DNA from: Chryseobacterium sp. HSC-36S06
GTDB taxonomy: Bacteria > Bacteroidota > Bacteroidia > Flavobacteriales > Weeksellaceae
NCBI RefSeq assembly: GCF_024171485.1
Contig: NZ_JALJZX010000001.1
Location: 248,001-312,000, forward strand
Direction: 5' to 3'
DNA: 64,000 bases
Shown one piece after another: positions 1 to 8,358 of the stretch; position 1 is the stretch's first letter; each line of letters starts with the position of its first letter. Made by a program: the position numbers and the translations under genes. Below the pieces are notes generated by a model. That model ran no database searches. It was not told the origin of the DNA and was given only the letters and a program-made list of their open reading frames with translations.

Positions 1-160
1 GCGAAACATTGCATCTTCCGCCACCGGAGATTTTCACTTTCTGCAGCACATCCGAATTCTGCTCTAAAATGGTAACACTATACTTTGTTTCATCAAGATT
101 TGCGGCACAAAAAAATCCTGCTGCTCCGCCTCCGATAATGATAATTTTCTTTTTGCTCAT
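1..160 (-). CDS. NAD(P)/FAD-dependent oxidoreductase, HI0933/YhiN family (N-terminal part, cut by window edge)
   Basis: The reverse strand opens with ATG at 158-160 and stays open to the window edge, giving the first 53 residues. They begin MSKKKIIIIGGGAAG, the dinucleotide-binding GxGxxG turn of a Rossmann fold, and later show the ISGGGRCN signature typical of the HI0933/YhiN flavoprotein family. Members are about 400 residues long and their reaction is poorly known; some act on bile acids or other reduced substrates. The rest of the gene lies to the left. It is divergent from the thioesterase gene. The family is clear; the substrate cannot be told. Confidence 0.85.
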   Translation of the reverse strand, partial: MSKKKIIIIGGGAAGFFCAANLDETKYSVTILEQNSDVLQKVKISGGGRCNVS

Positions 161-239
161 CTTTTATATAACGTCCTGAATCACTTTTCTTGAAATGAAA
201 TTCGCGCTGATGCAAAAATACAATTTTTCCACCCCATGA

Positions 240-395
240 TTAATGCTTAATTTAGTGGCTGCAATAAATGGGGTAATAAATCCTGAACCGCAATAGGGAT
301 TGCAATGAAAATCCTTTTTTTGGCAGCGCCGGAAAAAGATTGGAATGAAAAGCCCGACCCGAGGTAGGGACAAAGCGGGGCGAGGGGATTGCCCA
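240..395. repeat. Intergenic element resembling a dispersed flavobacterial repeat
   Basis: The gap between the flavoprotein and thioesterase genes holds a GC-rich stretch (about 300-392) unlike the AT-rich flanks, with G-runs such as GCGGGGCGAGGGG. From memory, similar non-coding stretches recur between genes in Chryseobacterium-type genomes and are often mis-called as short proteins on the minus strand. No second copy is visible in this window, so the repeat nature cannot be shown here. It carries no convincing gene. Confidence 0.3.
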
Positions 396-412
396 AATTA
401 AATCTAGAAAAA

Positions 413-943
413 ATGTCCGTATACCATTACAAATTCGAAGTTCGCTGGAGCGATATTGATGCCAATAAACATCTTGCCAACTCGTCTTACGTTCAGTATT
501 GTGCGCAAACGAGAATGGCTTTTATGAATACCCATAAAATGGGCCTGAAGGAACTCAGCCGATGGGGAATCGGGCCTGTGATTCTACACGAAAGATATTC
601 GTTCTTCAAAGAGATTTTTGCAGATCAAACGGTTTACGTAAGTCTGGAAATCGCCGGAATGTCGGAGGACGCAAGTATTTATCAGTTCATCCATAAATTT
701 TATCTTCCTGATGGAACGCACTGCGCAACATCTGAAGCAACAGGAATCTGGATCGACATGATGCTGAGAAAAACCACCACTCCTCCTGAAGAAATTGAGG
801 AAGTTATGAAGGAGTTCAGTACGGAAAACACAAAAATTCTTACCAGAGAAGACCTTAGAGATCTGCCTTTCAAGCCTGAAAATGTGGAAGCTTTTCATAA
901 GAGAGGAACTTTTACCTGGAAAAAAGATAAAGAAGAAAACTAA
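413..943 (+). CDS. Acyl-CoA thioesterase, 4HBT hotdog family
   Basis: A protein of 176 residues with the hotdog-fold 4HBT pattern near its N-terminus: VRWSDIDANKHLANSSY, where the Asp and the following His match the catalytic region of YbgC/FadM-type thioesterases. It probably hydrolyses an acyl-CoA in the cytoplasm; the acyl group is unknown. I chose ATG 413 because it directly precedes the conserved domain. The frame is open eight codons further up to a TTG at 389, which lies in the GC-rich repeat-like stretch and is less likely. The gene ends 30 bases before thiL on the same strand and may be co-transcribed with it. Confidence 0.8.
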   Translation: MSVYHYKFEVRWSDIDANKHLANSSYVQYCAQTRMAFMNTHKMGLKELSRWGIGPVILHERYSFFKEIFADQTVYVSLEIAGMSEDASIYQFIHKFYLPDGTHCATSEATGIWIDMMLRKTTTPPEEIEEVMKEFSTENTKILTREDLRDLPFKPENVEAFHKRGTFTWKKDKEEN

Positions 944-973
944 CCGAATCAATTAGCGACAAACGATATAATT

Positions 974-2026
974 ATGCTCGAAGATAAAGCTCCGCAACTG
1001 ACTCCGATCTCCGCTTACGGTGAGTTTGGTCTCATCAAACACCTGACCGAAAATTTCAGTTTCGAAAACGAATCGACTGAAGTTTCTATCGGCGACGATG
1101 CTGCCGTAATAAATCCCGGAAACCAAAAAGTGGTTGTAACAACCGATGTGCTGGCTGAAGGCGTACACTTTAACCTGGGATATGTACCGCTGAAACATTT
1201 AGGTTATAAAGCCGTAGTCGTTAACCTCAGCGATATCGCAGCAATGAACGCCGTTCCTACCCAAATTCTGGTTTCACTCGCAATTTCTAACCGCTTTCCC
1301 GTAGAAGCGCTGGAAGAAATTTATGCCGGAATCGCTTTAGCCTGTAAAAGGTATAAAGTTGATCTGGTTGGCGGCGATACTACGAGTTCTACCTCTGGTT
1401 TGGTGATGAGCATTACTGCAATCGGTCTTGAGAACTCCGAAAATATCGTGAAAAGAAACGGTGCAAAACCGAATGATTTACTTGTAGTGACAGGCGATTT
1501 AGGAGGCGCTTATCTCGGTCTTCAAATTTTGGAACGCGAACATGCCGTATTTCTTGCGAACCCGAATATGCAGCCGGAAATGGAAGGCTACGATTATATT
1601 CTGGAGAAACAGCTGAAACCCGAAGCAAGAACCGATGTGAAGAAAATTTTGGATGAACTGGGCGTAAAACCAACTTCTATGATTGATGTTTCCGATGGTT
1701 TGTCTTCGGAAATTCTGCATCTTTCAGACCAAAGCAAGGTTGGTTTCCGTTTGTACGAAGAAAAAATTCCGCTGGATTCGCTTACGATTTCTACAGCAGA
1801 CGAACTGAATTTAAACCCTGCAATGTGTGCGATGAACGGTGGGGAAGATTACGAATTGCTATTCACGATTGCACCTGAAGATTTCGAAAAGATCAGAAAC
1901 CATCCGGATTTCAGTATTGTAGGTCATGCGGTGGAAGCCGACCAGGGGAATTATCTGGTAGCAAGAGGAAGTAACGAACTTATTGCGCTGAATGCTCAGG
2001 GTTGGGATGCGTTCCTGAAAAAATAA
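974..2026 (+). CDS. thiL: Thiamine-monophosphate kinase
   Basis: The 350-residue product fits ThiL, which phosphorylates thiamine monophosphate to the active cofactor thiamine diphosphate using ATP. Visible family marks are GEFGLI near residue 16, the metal-binding GDDAAV at 40-45, TTDVLAEGVHF at 56-66, NLSDIAAMNA at 84-93 and a later DVSDGLSSEI motif. Length is normal for the PurM-like ATP-binding fold. It follows the thioesterase gene and runs head-on into the phosphoesterase gene with only one base between stop codons. No THI-box riboswitch was noticed upstream. Confidence 0.95.
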   Translation: MLEDKAPQLTPISAYGEFGLIKHLTENFSFENESTEVSIGDDAAVINPGNQKVVVTTDVLAEGVHFNLGYVPLKHLGYKAVVVNLSDIAAMNAVPTQILVSLAISNRFPVEALEEIYAGIALACKRYKVDLVGGDTTSSTSGLVMSITAIGLENSENIVKRNGAKPNDLLVVTGDLGGAYLGLQILEREHAVFLANPNMQPEMEGYDYILEKQLKPEARTDVKKILDELGVKPTSMIDVSDGLSSEILHLSDQSKVGFRLYEEKIPLDSLTISTADELNLNPAMCAMNGGEDYELLFTIAPEDFEKIRNHPDFSIVGHAVEADQGNYLVARGSNELIALNAQGWDAFLKK

Positions 2027-2027
2027 A

Positions 2028-2873
2028 TCAAACCTTCTTACCTACAAAGGCTGCAAAAACATTAGGATGAATAAGCTCTTCGACATTCACAGAAATGTCG
2101 TTGGTTTCAATTTCGGGTTTTTCAAACTTTGTTTCATCGAAAAAAAGGAGATTCCACCCGACGTTGCTGTATTCCAGATAAGATAAATTTTCGATCCAGT
2201 CTCCGGAATTCAGGTAACGGACGCTGCCATTCGGTTTGGTAACGATACGGTCTGCGGGCTGGTGAATGTGGCCGCAGATCACGTAATCGTATTTGTTTTC
2301 TATGGCCAGTGCAATAGCCTTTTCCTCAAAATTACCGATAAATTTCACGGCATTTTTTACGGAGTTTTTTATTCTTTTTGAGAGCGAAACTTTTTTCTGT
2401 CCTATACTTTCAAGCATGAAATTAATGGCCCGGTTCACCAGAATTAGCCAGTCGTAACCGATTCCGCCAATTTTTGCGATAAATTTTGCACCGCCTTTTG
2501 TGGTATGATCGAAAATATCGCCGTGAAAAAACCAGTGCTTCTTACCGTTAATTTCCACCAGGTACTTATCCGTAAGAAAGAGGTTTCCCATGGTTAAATC
2601 CGAATATTTTCTCAGGAACTCATCGTGGTTTCCTGTAATGTAAATTATTTGGGTCTCACTTTTCATCATCCGGAAAAACTCACTCAATACCGCCATGTGA
2701 GAGTTCGGGAAATATTTCTTTGAGAATGCCCAGCCATCGATGATGTCGCCGTTCAGGATCAGGAGTTTCGGCTTGACCGATTTCAGGTAGGCAACCAATT
2801 CGGTAGCGTGACAGCCATAAGTTGCCAAATGGATGTCCGAAAGGACTACGATTTCTACTTCTCTTTTTTCCAT
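2028..2873 (-). CDS. LpxH-like metallophosphoesterase (probable UDP-2,3-diacylglucosamine diphosphatase)
   Basis: A 281-residue calcineurin-like phosphoesterase with the two-metal motifs in order: LSDIHLA near residue 12, LNGDIIDGW near 41, GNHDEF near 81, HGDIFDH near 117 and CGHIHQPA near 200. Bacteroidota proteins of this type are usually assigned to removal of UMP from UDP-2,3-diacylglucosamine in lipid A synthesis, at the cytoplasmic face of the inner membrane. The motif set supports the enzyme class; the substrate is inferred from family practice. It converges with thiL, one base apart. No signal peptide is seen. Confidence 0.8.
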   Translation of the reverse strand: MEKREVEIVVLSDIHLATYGCHATELVAYLKSVKPKLLILNGDIIDGWAFSKKYFPNSHMAVLSEFFRMMKSETQIIYITGNHDEFLRKYSDLTMGNLFLTDKYLVEINGKKHWFFHGDIFDHTTKGGAKFIAKIGGIGYDWLILVNRAINFMLESIGQKKVSLSKRIKNSVKNAVKFIGNFEEKAIALAIENKYDYVICGHIHQPADRIVTKPNGSVRYLNSGDWIENLSYLEYSNVGWNLLFFDETKFEKPEIETNDISVNVEELIHPNVFAAFVGKKV

Positions 2874-2980
2874 TAGCGTTTTTTCAAATTTAGAATTTGA
2901 ATTTGAATCCTTAATGAATTTACAATTAAATTTTCTGCCTTTAAAGTTAACTGAATAAATGAGATGATTCTAATTCAGCA

Positions 2981-3012
2981 AAAAAAATCCCCAAACTTGC
3001 GAATGGGGATTT
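2981..3012 (-). terminator. Rho-independent terminator of rplU-rpmA
   Basis: Perfect 8-bp stem AAATCCCC / GGGGATTT (2985-2992 with 3005-3012), a 12-base loop and, read on the minus strand, a run of T residues at 2981-2987. It lies 34 bases beyond the rpmA stop codon. Confidence 0.85.
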
Positions 3013-3045
3013 AATTTATATTCCGACTGAATCGGGACGCAAATA

Positions 3046-3303
3046 TTATGCGTTTGGTTCAATAGATACGAAAGATCTGTTGTTTTGTTTCTTTCTGAAA
3101 ACTACTTTTCCGTCAACCAATGCGTGTAGTGTATGGTCTTTACCCATTCCCACGTTTTCACCCGGGTGGTGTGTAGTACCTCTCTGTCTCACGATGATGT
3201 TACCGGCAATAGCTTCCTGACCTCCGAAAATCTTTACACCCAATCTCTTGGAATGCGATTCTCTACCGTTTTTGGAACTACCAACTCCTTTTTTGTGTGC
3301 CAT
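3046..3303 (-). CDS. rpmA: 50S ribosomal protein L27
   Basis: The 85-residue protein begins [20 protein letters not shown] and continues with the VKIFGGQ and [10 protein letters not shown] blocks that define L27. Its N-terminal tail reaches the peptidyl-transferase centre of the ribosome. Unlike Firmicutes L27 there is no cleavable N-terminal extension. It is the second gene of the rplU-rpmA operon, 26 bases after rplU, and is followed by a strong terminator. Start and length are typical of the family. Confidence 0.98.
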   Translation of the reverse strand: MAHKKGVGSSKNGRESHSKRLGVKIFGGQEAIAGNIIVRQRGTTHHPGENVGMGKDHTLHALVDGKVVFRKKQNNRSFVSIEPNA

Positions 3304-3329
3304 TTTATTTTAAGGTTTTTGGGTTAAAA

Positions 3330-3755
3330 TTATTCAGCAGTTTCGCTGTCTGCTTTTTTAGTTGTTTTTTTCGCAGGCTTCTCTTCAGCAGCTGCTGCTT
3401 CTTTTTTTGCTTTTGGCTCAGCTTTTTTCTCTTTCTTACCGTTATCGAAACCAGTGATTCCTGTAATAACGATTTGAGTTAAAGATTGTCTGTGACCATT
3501 TTTCTTTTCGTAACCTTTTCTTCTTTTCTTTTTGAAGATGATTACTTTATCCGCTTTCACGTGATCCAAGATTTCAGCATCAACAGTGATACCGCTTACA
3601 GCCGGGGCGCCGATTGTTGTAGAACCGTTTACAGTAAGAAGAACTTTATCGAAAGAAACTTTTCCTCCTTTATCTCCTTTCAAACGGTTTACAAACAACT
3701 TCTGGTCTTGCTCAACTTTGTATTGAAGCCCTGCTATTTCTACAATTGCAAACAT
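3330..3755 (-). CDS. rplU: 50S ribosomal protein L21 with charged C-terminal extension
   Basis: Residues 1-103 are a normal L21: MFAIVEIAGLQYKVEQDQ at the start and the signature FKKKRRKGYEKKNGHRQ near 75-90. The protein is 141 residues, about 38 longer than E. coli L21; the extra tail is almost entirely Lys, Ala and Glu and is probably disordered. L21 binds 23S rRNA beside L20. First gene of the rplU-rpmA operon. A Bacteroidota-type promoter precedes it. Such tails occur in several Bacteroidota ribosomal proteins and their role is not known to me. Confidence 0.97.
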   Translation of the reverse strand: MFAIVEIAGLQYKVEQDQKLFVNRLKGDKGGKVSFDKVLLTVNGSTTIGAPAVSGITVDAEILDHVKADKVIIFKKKRRKGYEKKNGHRQSLTQIVITGITGFDNGKKEKKAEPKAKKEAAAAEEKPAKKTTKKADSETAE

Positions 3756-3787
3756 TGTTTATAAATTTTGTTAGTTAATTCGAGGTG

Positions 3788-3820
3788 CAAAAGTAAGAAA
3801 TATTTCTGATTTATCCACAA
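3788..3820 (-). promoter_or_regulatory. Promoter of rplU-rpmA
   Basis: On the minus strand the sequence TACTTTTG (3788-3795) matches the Bacteroidota -7 box TAnnTTTG, and TTG (3818-3820) lies 22 bases upstream as a -33 element. The start codon of rplU is 32 bases downstream of the -7 box. Confidence 0.6.
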
Positions 3821-3955
3821 TGATGCAATATTTTTTGAATATTTTTCTACTTAAAAAGCTGAAAATTACATTTATAGCTTTGGAGACAAAAAAAAATAAA
3901 ACCTCCTCAAGCCATTTCGCTTAATTTTAATTTAAATTTGATTTTTCCTTATACC

Positions 3956-5047
3956 ATGAAAAGAGATTTATACATTGATTTTGCCAAAGGTTTCGCCACG
4001 TTAGCCATTATTTTTATCCATACCGTTTTTTGGTCGGGGCAGTTTTATGTTCCCACAGAAATGCGGGTTCTCTCTCTATTGATTGATGTGCCTCTGTTTT
4101 ACGCATTAAGCGGCCTAACCTCCGGTGGAAATGTAGAGAAAACCCTTTACCGGCTTCTGAAACTCCAGATTACTTTCATGATTTTTGTAACCTTTCTTTT
4201 CTTTCTCGATTACTTTTTTAAAGTTTTCGGACTGAATGTTTTTGGATTGGACTGGATGAAAGACTTCTACTCCACTTTCGGGGCGAAGTATGTTCCGCAG
4301 AATATTTCTGATGTTCCGCAATGGCAGAATCTCGGGAACTGGTATCTTCACCAATACACCAATGCAGATACTTTTCCCGTGGTGATGGGAAGTTTCTGGT
4401 ATCTGAAAGTATATTTTATCCTGACGGTTTTCGGCGTTCTCATCTTAAGATTCTTCCCGAAACACATCAACTGGTTTATTGGTCTATGCTTTGGTTTAAC
4501 CTTACTTTTCAATCTGCTGCCGCATTATTATCCTACAGGACAGGTTGGTTACGTTGCACTTTACTTAGGATTATTCCTCGCAGCGCATCAGTTAAAGGGA
4601 AAAAAGATTCCATCGAAATGGATTCCCGTTTTATATGGAATATTGGCGGTCATCCTTATCATCCTGTTCTGGAATTACGGGAAAGATATTTTCATGAAAA
4701 TGAATAAAGCCAAATTTCCGCCGAAACTGCTATATATTTTCTGGTCATGTTTTTCACTGGTTACACTTTTCGTTCTTTACAACCGACTCAAAATCACCAA
4801 GGAAAGTTTCATTACTTACATCGGAAAAAATGCGATTTTCTTTTATTTCGCGCAGGGAATGAGTTCTTCCCTAGTATATTTTCTTGTTGTTCCGATGCAG
4901 GACGCGATGCCGTGGTGGACTTTAATGATTCTGATTTACCTCATCAATATCGTTTTGGCAGTAATTATTGCTGAAGGACTTAAAAAACTCGACGTTTTCG
5001 GCTGGAAGATTTTGGAATTCCTGCGCAAAAAAACCGTTTCAGAATAA
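3956..5047 (+). CDS. Acyltransferase 3 family membrane protein
   Basis: A 363-residue integral membrane protein with about ten hydrophobic segments. It opens MKRDLYIDFAKGFATLAIIFIH, the acyltransferase-3 pattern in which the first helix carries a conserved Asp and the catalytic His. Family members acylate sugars, peptidoglycan or exopolysaccharide at the inner membrane; the acceptor here is unknown. ATG 3956 is preferred to the in-frame TTG at 3938 because it starts exactly at the family N-terminus. The gene stands alone and ends at a hairpin shared with the convergent small gene. Confidence 0.85.
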   Translation: MKRDLYIDFAKGFATLAIIFIHTVFWSGQFYVPTEMRVLSLLIDVPLFYALSGLTSGGNVEKTLYRLLKLQITFMIFVTFLFFLDYFFKVFGLNVFGLDWMKDFYSTFGAKYVPQNISDVPQWQNLGNWYLHQYTNADTFPVVMGSFWYLKVYFILTVFGVLILRFFPKHINWFIGLCFGLTLLFNLLPHYYPTGQVGYVALYLGLFLAAHQLKGKKIPSKWIPVLYGILAVILIILFWNYGKDIFMKMNKAKFPPKLLYIFWSCFSLVTLFVLYNRLKITKESFITYIGKNAIFFYFAQGMSSSLVYFLVVPMQDAMPWWTLMILIYLINIVLAVIIAEGLKKLDVFGWKILEFLRKKTVSE

Positions 5048-5064
5048 ACTGAAACGGTCACTTA

Positions 5065-5084
5065 TATTATACCTGAGTATAATA
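5065..5084. terminator. Bidirectional hairpin between convergent genes
   Basis: Perfect 8-bp AT-rich stem TATTATAC / GTATAATA with loop CTGA. It lies between the stop codons of the acyltransferase and the small membrane-protein gene, and is flanked by T/A-rich sequence on both sides. Confidence 0.5.
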
Positions 5085-5085
5085 A

Positions 5086-5334
5086 TTAATCTGTAGTTCT
5101 GTTACCTCTTGCAACAACTGCAATGATAATGATTAACAATAATGCACCAATTACCCAATAAATCGGATTTGTAAACCACTCTTCTGTAGTGCTGGTGGTT
5201 TTGGTTGTTGTTACATCAACATCGAGATCCGGAGTTTTGGTTGCATCCTGAGCAAATGCCATTACACTGAAGAAAAATGTAAGAATCATGATTCCGAATT
5301 TTTCTAATCTGCTGGTTAATACCTGTGTGTTCAT
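5086..5334 (-). CDS. Small exported membrane protein of unknown function
   Basis: An 82-residue protein of no named family that I recognise. Residues 1-29 look like a signal peptide ending AFAQ; a Thr/Asp-rich stretch (30-50) follows, then one strong membrane helix NPIYWVIGALLLIIIIAVVA (about 56-75) and a short polar tail. After cleavage it would be a single-pass inner-membrane protein with a short periplasmic N-terminus. Small proteins of this build are common in flavobacteria. It is a single gene converging on the acyltransferase gene. Confidence 0.7.
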   Translation of the reverse strand: MNTQVLTSRLEKFGIMILTFFFSVMAFAQDATKTPDLDVDVTTTKTTSTTEEWFTNPIYWVIGALLLIIIIAVVARGNRTTD

Positions 5335-5491
5335 AATTTAAATTTTTTAATGTTGTAAATTCAGTGTTCAAGATTTGTGCCATAATTTGCCATTCTTTTT
5401 CACTAAATTTAAAAATCACTCTGTTCTGTTAAAGATTCCCCAGGTTTTAACTGCGGAAAATATTGAGTAATTTTACCCAAACTTTTTTAGC

Positions 5492-6073
5492 ATGTTTAAA
5501 CTGAAACTCCTCACCGATCCCCGCTGGGCAAATATCGCCGAAGGTAATCTGGAAGAAATCCTTACCGACCACGCGTGGTGCGAACAGAAAGCGACAACCA
5601 ACGCCATCACCCTCATCACAATGCTTCCCGAATATCCCGAAATCATTACTGAACTTTTAAATATCGCAAAGGAAGAACTCGAACACTTCCAGATGGTTCA
5701 CGAAATCATCAAAAAACGTGGCTACGAATTCGGTCGCGAAAGAAAAGACGATTATGTTGGTGAACTCATTAAATTCATCCGGCACGGAGGAACAAGGGAC
5801 GAAAGGATTATCGACCGCATGCTTTTCGCAGCGATGATTGAAGCCCGAAGCTGCGAGCGCTTCAAAGTGCTTACCGAAAACATTAAAGACGAAGAGCTAA
5901 AAGTTTTTTATAAAGAACTCATGATCTCTGAAGCCAATCATTACACCACTTTCATTGGTTTTGCAAGACAGCTCGGCAACCCCGAAACGGTAAACAAACG
6001 CTGGGAAGAATGGCTGGATTACGAAGCCGAAATCATTAAATCCTACGGTAAAAAAGAAACCATTCACGGATAG
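5492..6073 (+). CDS. miaE: tRNA-(ms2io6A)-hydroxylase
   Basis: The 193-residue product fits MiaE, a ferritin-like diiron monooxygenase that hydroxylates the isopentenyl group of ms2i6A37 in tRNAs reading U-starting codons. Iron ligands are visible as ExxH pairs: EELEHF (62-65) and EANHY (about 151-154), with further glutamates in HAWCEQKA (31) and IEARSCERF. Length equals the family norm. It is a lone gene 62 bases before the DUF502 gene on the same strand. The source of the substrate modification (MiaA/MiaB) is not in this window. Confidence 0.93.
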   Translation: MFKLKLLTDPRWANIAEGNLEEILTDHAWCEQKATTNAITLITMLPEYPEIITELLNIAKEELEHFQMVHEIIKKRGYEFGRERKDDYVGELIKFIRHGGTRDERIIDRMLFAAMIEARSCERFKVLTENIKDEELKVFYKELMISEANHYTTFIGFARQLGNPETVNKRWEEWLDYEAEIIKSYGKKETIHG

Positions 6074-6135
6074 TATTTTTTAACTCAGGTTTTCGGATTT
6101 TTAGTATTTTTACTGCCGACAAACAAATCATCCTT

Positions 6136-6756
6136 ATGGATCGTAACCGCCTTGAACAGATTCTGAACACCCTTGCGAAATCATTTTTCCAGGGCTTGCT
6201 GATTATCGGGCCTTTTGCAGTTACGATCTGGATCATTTGGTATATTGTTTCGAGTATCGATAATATCATCCCTGCTCTTTCAGAAAAGCTGTATCCCGGC
6301 ATCACCTTTCTGATCGTGATATTAGGAACGGCACTAATCGGATATTTAGGCAACAAATTCATTATCGGGCGTGTGGTGGTCGACAGTTTCGACTATCTCT
6401 TAGAGCATACGCCGGGCATTAAATTCATTTATACTTCGCTGAAGGATGTTATGACTTCCTTTGTTGGCGATAAAAAGAAATTCAATCAACCGGTCCTCAT
6501 CAAAACTACAGACGATCCCGAAATCTGGCGCATCGGATTCCTTACGCAGAAAGATCTTTCCTCTGTCGGTTTCCCCGATTATGTTTCCGTTTATCTGCCG
6601 CATTCCTACGCGGTTTCGGGCTGGGTAGTTTTTGTGCTGGCAGAAAATATTGTACTCCTCGAAAATGTGAGCGCTGCTCAGGCGATGAAATTCGCAGTCA
6701 GTGGTGGCGTTGCCGGCTTCCATTCCGATGACAATGTCTTTAAGGCACCGGAATGA
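6136..6756 (+). CDS. DUF502 family membrane protein
   Basis: A 206-residue protein matching DUF502: two membrane helices near the N-terminus (about residues 17-38 and 48-70) and the conserved blocks PGIKFIYTSLKDV and VYLPHSYAVSGWVVFV with many small residues. The cellular role is not established; proteins of this family are predicted inner-membrane proteins with a soluble C-terminal domain. It sits between miaE and the tryptophanase gene, all on the plus strand, with 62 and 76 base gaps, so co-transcription with miaE is possible. Confidence 0.85.
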   Translation: MDRNRLEQILNTLAKSFFQGLLIIGPFAVTIWIIWYIVSSIDNIIPALSEKLYPGITFLIVILGTALIGYLGNKFIIGRVVVDSFDYLLEHTPGIKFIYTSLKDVMTSFVGDKKKFNQPVLIKTTDDPEIWRIGFLTQKDLSSVGFPDYVSVYLPHSYAVSGWVVFVLAENIVLLENVSAAQAMKFAVSGGVAGFHSDDNVFKAPE

Positions 6757-6832
6757 GTTGATGCTGAATTTGAGTTAAATTAATCTCAAAGCAAATTTTC
6801 AACTTCATCCTTAACCTTAAACTCAACCTTAA

Positions 6833-8209
6833 ATGAAACTTCCTTACGCAGAACCATACCGTATTAAAATGGTGGAAGAAATCCGCCAGTCTACCAGAGA
6901 AGAAAGAGAACTTTGGCTGAAAGAAGCCAACTATAATTTATTCAATTTAAAATCCTCACAGGTTTTTATCGACCTTTTGACCGATTCCGGAACCGGTGCG
7001 ATGAGCGACCGGCAGTGGGGCGCGCTCATGACAGGTGACGAAAGTTATGCCGGCTCCAGAAGTTTCGAAGAACTTCACCAAACCGTGCAGAATATTACCG
7101 GTTACCAATATTTACTGCCCACCCATCAGGGACGCGCCGCTGAAAATGTCCTGTTCTCCGTTTTGGTGAAAGAAGGCGACGTAATTCCCGGAAACTCCCA
7201 CTTCGACACCACGAAAGGCCATATCGAAATCAGAAAAGCCCACCCCATCGATTGTACCATCGATGAAGCCTTCGATATTGAGAACCTTCACCCCTTCAAA
7301 GGAAATATCGACCTGGTAAAACTTGAAGAAGTTTACAAAACCTATCCGAAAGAGCAAATTCCGTTCTGTTTAATTACCATTACATGTAATTCTTCCGGCG
7401 GACAACCCGTTTCACTGGAAAACATGAAAGCGGTGAAAGAACTTTCAGACCGGTATGGAATCCCGATTTATTTTGATTCTGCCCGATTTGCAGAGAATGC
7501 TTACTTCATCAAGAAAAGAGAACCAGGTCAGGAACACCGCACCATCAAAGAAATTTGCAAAGAAGTTTTTTCTTACGGCGTTGGGATGACGATGAGTTCC
7601 AAGAAAGACGGTTTGGTCAACATCGGTGGATTTATCGCGTTGAATGATGAAAATATTTTCCGAGCTGCTTCCAACATGACCATTATTTACGAAGGTTTCA
7701 TTACCTATGGTGGAATGGCAGGACGAGATATGGCTGCATTGGCGGTTGGTTTGAACGAGGCTACAGAATTTGAATATTTAGAAAGTCGAATTTCGCAGGT
7801 TGAATATCTTGGAAATAAACTAATAGAATTCGGAATCCCAATTCAGAAGCCTATTGGTGGACATGCGGTGTTTATCGATTCATTGAAATTTTTACCCAAT
7901 ATTCCGCGAGAAGAATATCCAGCGCAGACTTTGGCCAACGAAATTTACAAAGAAGCCGGCATCCGCACCGTGGAAATCGGCACAATATTAGCCGACCGCG
8001 ATCCGCAGACGAGAGAAAACCGTTACCCCAAACTCGAGCTGGTTCGTCTCGCCATCCCGCGAAGAACGTACACCAACAATCACATGGATTACATCGCTGT
8101 CGCCATCAAGAATGTGTTTGACAGACGCGAAGAAATAGAGAAAGGCTACAACATCACCTGGGAATCTGAAATCCTGAGACACTTCACCGTGAAGCTGGAG
8201 GAAGCTTAA
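6833..8209 (+). CDS. tnaA: Tryptophanase (tryptophan indole-lyase)
   Basis: The 458-residue protein belongs to the PLP-dependent tryptophanase / tyrosine phenol-lyase pair. Shared marks are TDSGTGAMSD (50-59), PTHQGR (96-101), the cofactor contacts FDSARF (Asp215, Arg218) and the Schiff-base lysine in SSKKDG (Lys258). Specificity residues favour tryptophanase: RTVEIG (378-383) has Ile382 where tyrosine phenol-lyase has its substrate-binding Arg, and His450 in LRHF is kept where the phenol-lyase has Phe. It should split tryptophan into indole, pyruvate and ammonia. No TnaC leader or TnaB permease accompanies it. The gene ends at the first of three repeated terminators. Confidence 0.88.
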   Translation: MKLPYAEPYRIKMVEEIRQSTREERELWLKEANYNLFNLKSSQVFIDLLTDSGTGAMSDRQWGALMTGDESYAGSRSFEELHQTVQNITGYQYLLPTHQGRAAENVLFSVLVKEGDVIPGNSHFDTTKGHIEIRKAHPIDCTIDEAFDIENLHPFKGNIDLVKLEEVYKTYPKEQIPFCLITITCNSSGGQPVSLENMKAVKELSDRYGIPIYFDSARFAENAYFIKKREPGQEHRTIKEICKEVFSYGVGMTMSSKKDGLVNIGGFIALNDENIFRAASNMTIIYEGFITYGGMAGRDMAALAVGLNEATEFEYLESRISQVEYLGNKLIEFGIPIQKPIGGHAVFIDSLKFLPNIPREEYPAQTLANEIYKEAGIRTVEIGTILADRDPQTRENRYPKLELVRLAIPRRTYTNNHMDYIAVAIKNVFDRREEIEKGYNITWESEILRHFTVKLEEA

Positions 8210-8249
8210 AATAACAAAATCCGTTCGGCATTGCTGAGCGGATTTTTTT
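8195..8249 (+). terminator. tnaA terminator, repeat copy 1 (includes last codons of tnaA)
   Basis: Hairpin with a 13-bp stem (8217-8229 with 8233-8245, two G-U pairs), loop ATT and a T run to 8249. Bases 8195-8216, covering the end of tnaA and its stop codon, recur at 9891-9912; the hairpin itself recurs at 9491 and 9913. Confidence 0.9.
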
Positions 8250-8358
8250 GCACCTTTTTAATTCCTTTTTTATGATTAATAATTTTTGTAGATTAATCTA
8301 ACAATCATATATTTGAATGTCGGCTGCAACCTTTTAAAATCAGCCCCAATAAAATGTT

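Noticed and set aside
4321-4707. 128-residue frame inside the acyltransferase gene
   Set aside because: Same strand, different frame, no membrane or domain pattern, while the main frame is a complete acyltransferase.
6833-8209. Tyrosine phenol-lyase
   Set aside because: The Arg that binds the tyrosine ring in the phenol-lyase is Ile382 here and His450 of the tryptophanase type is present.
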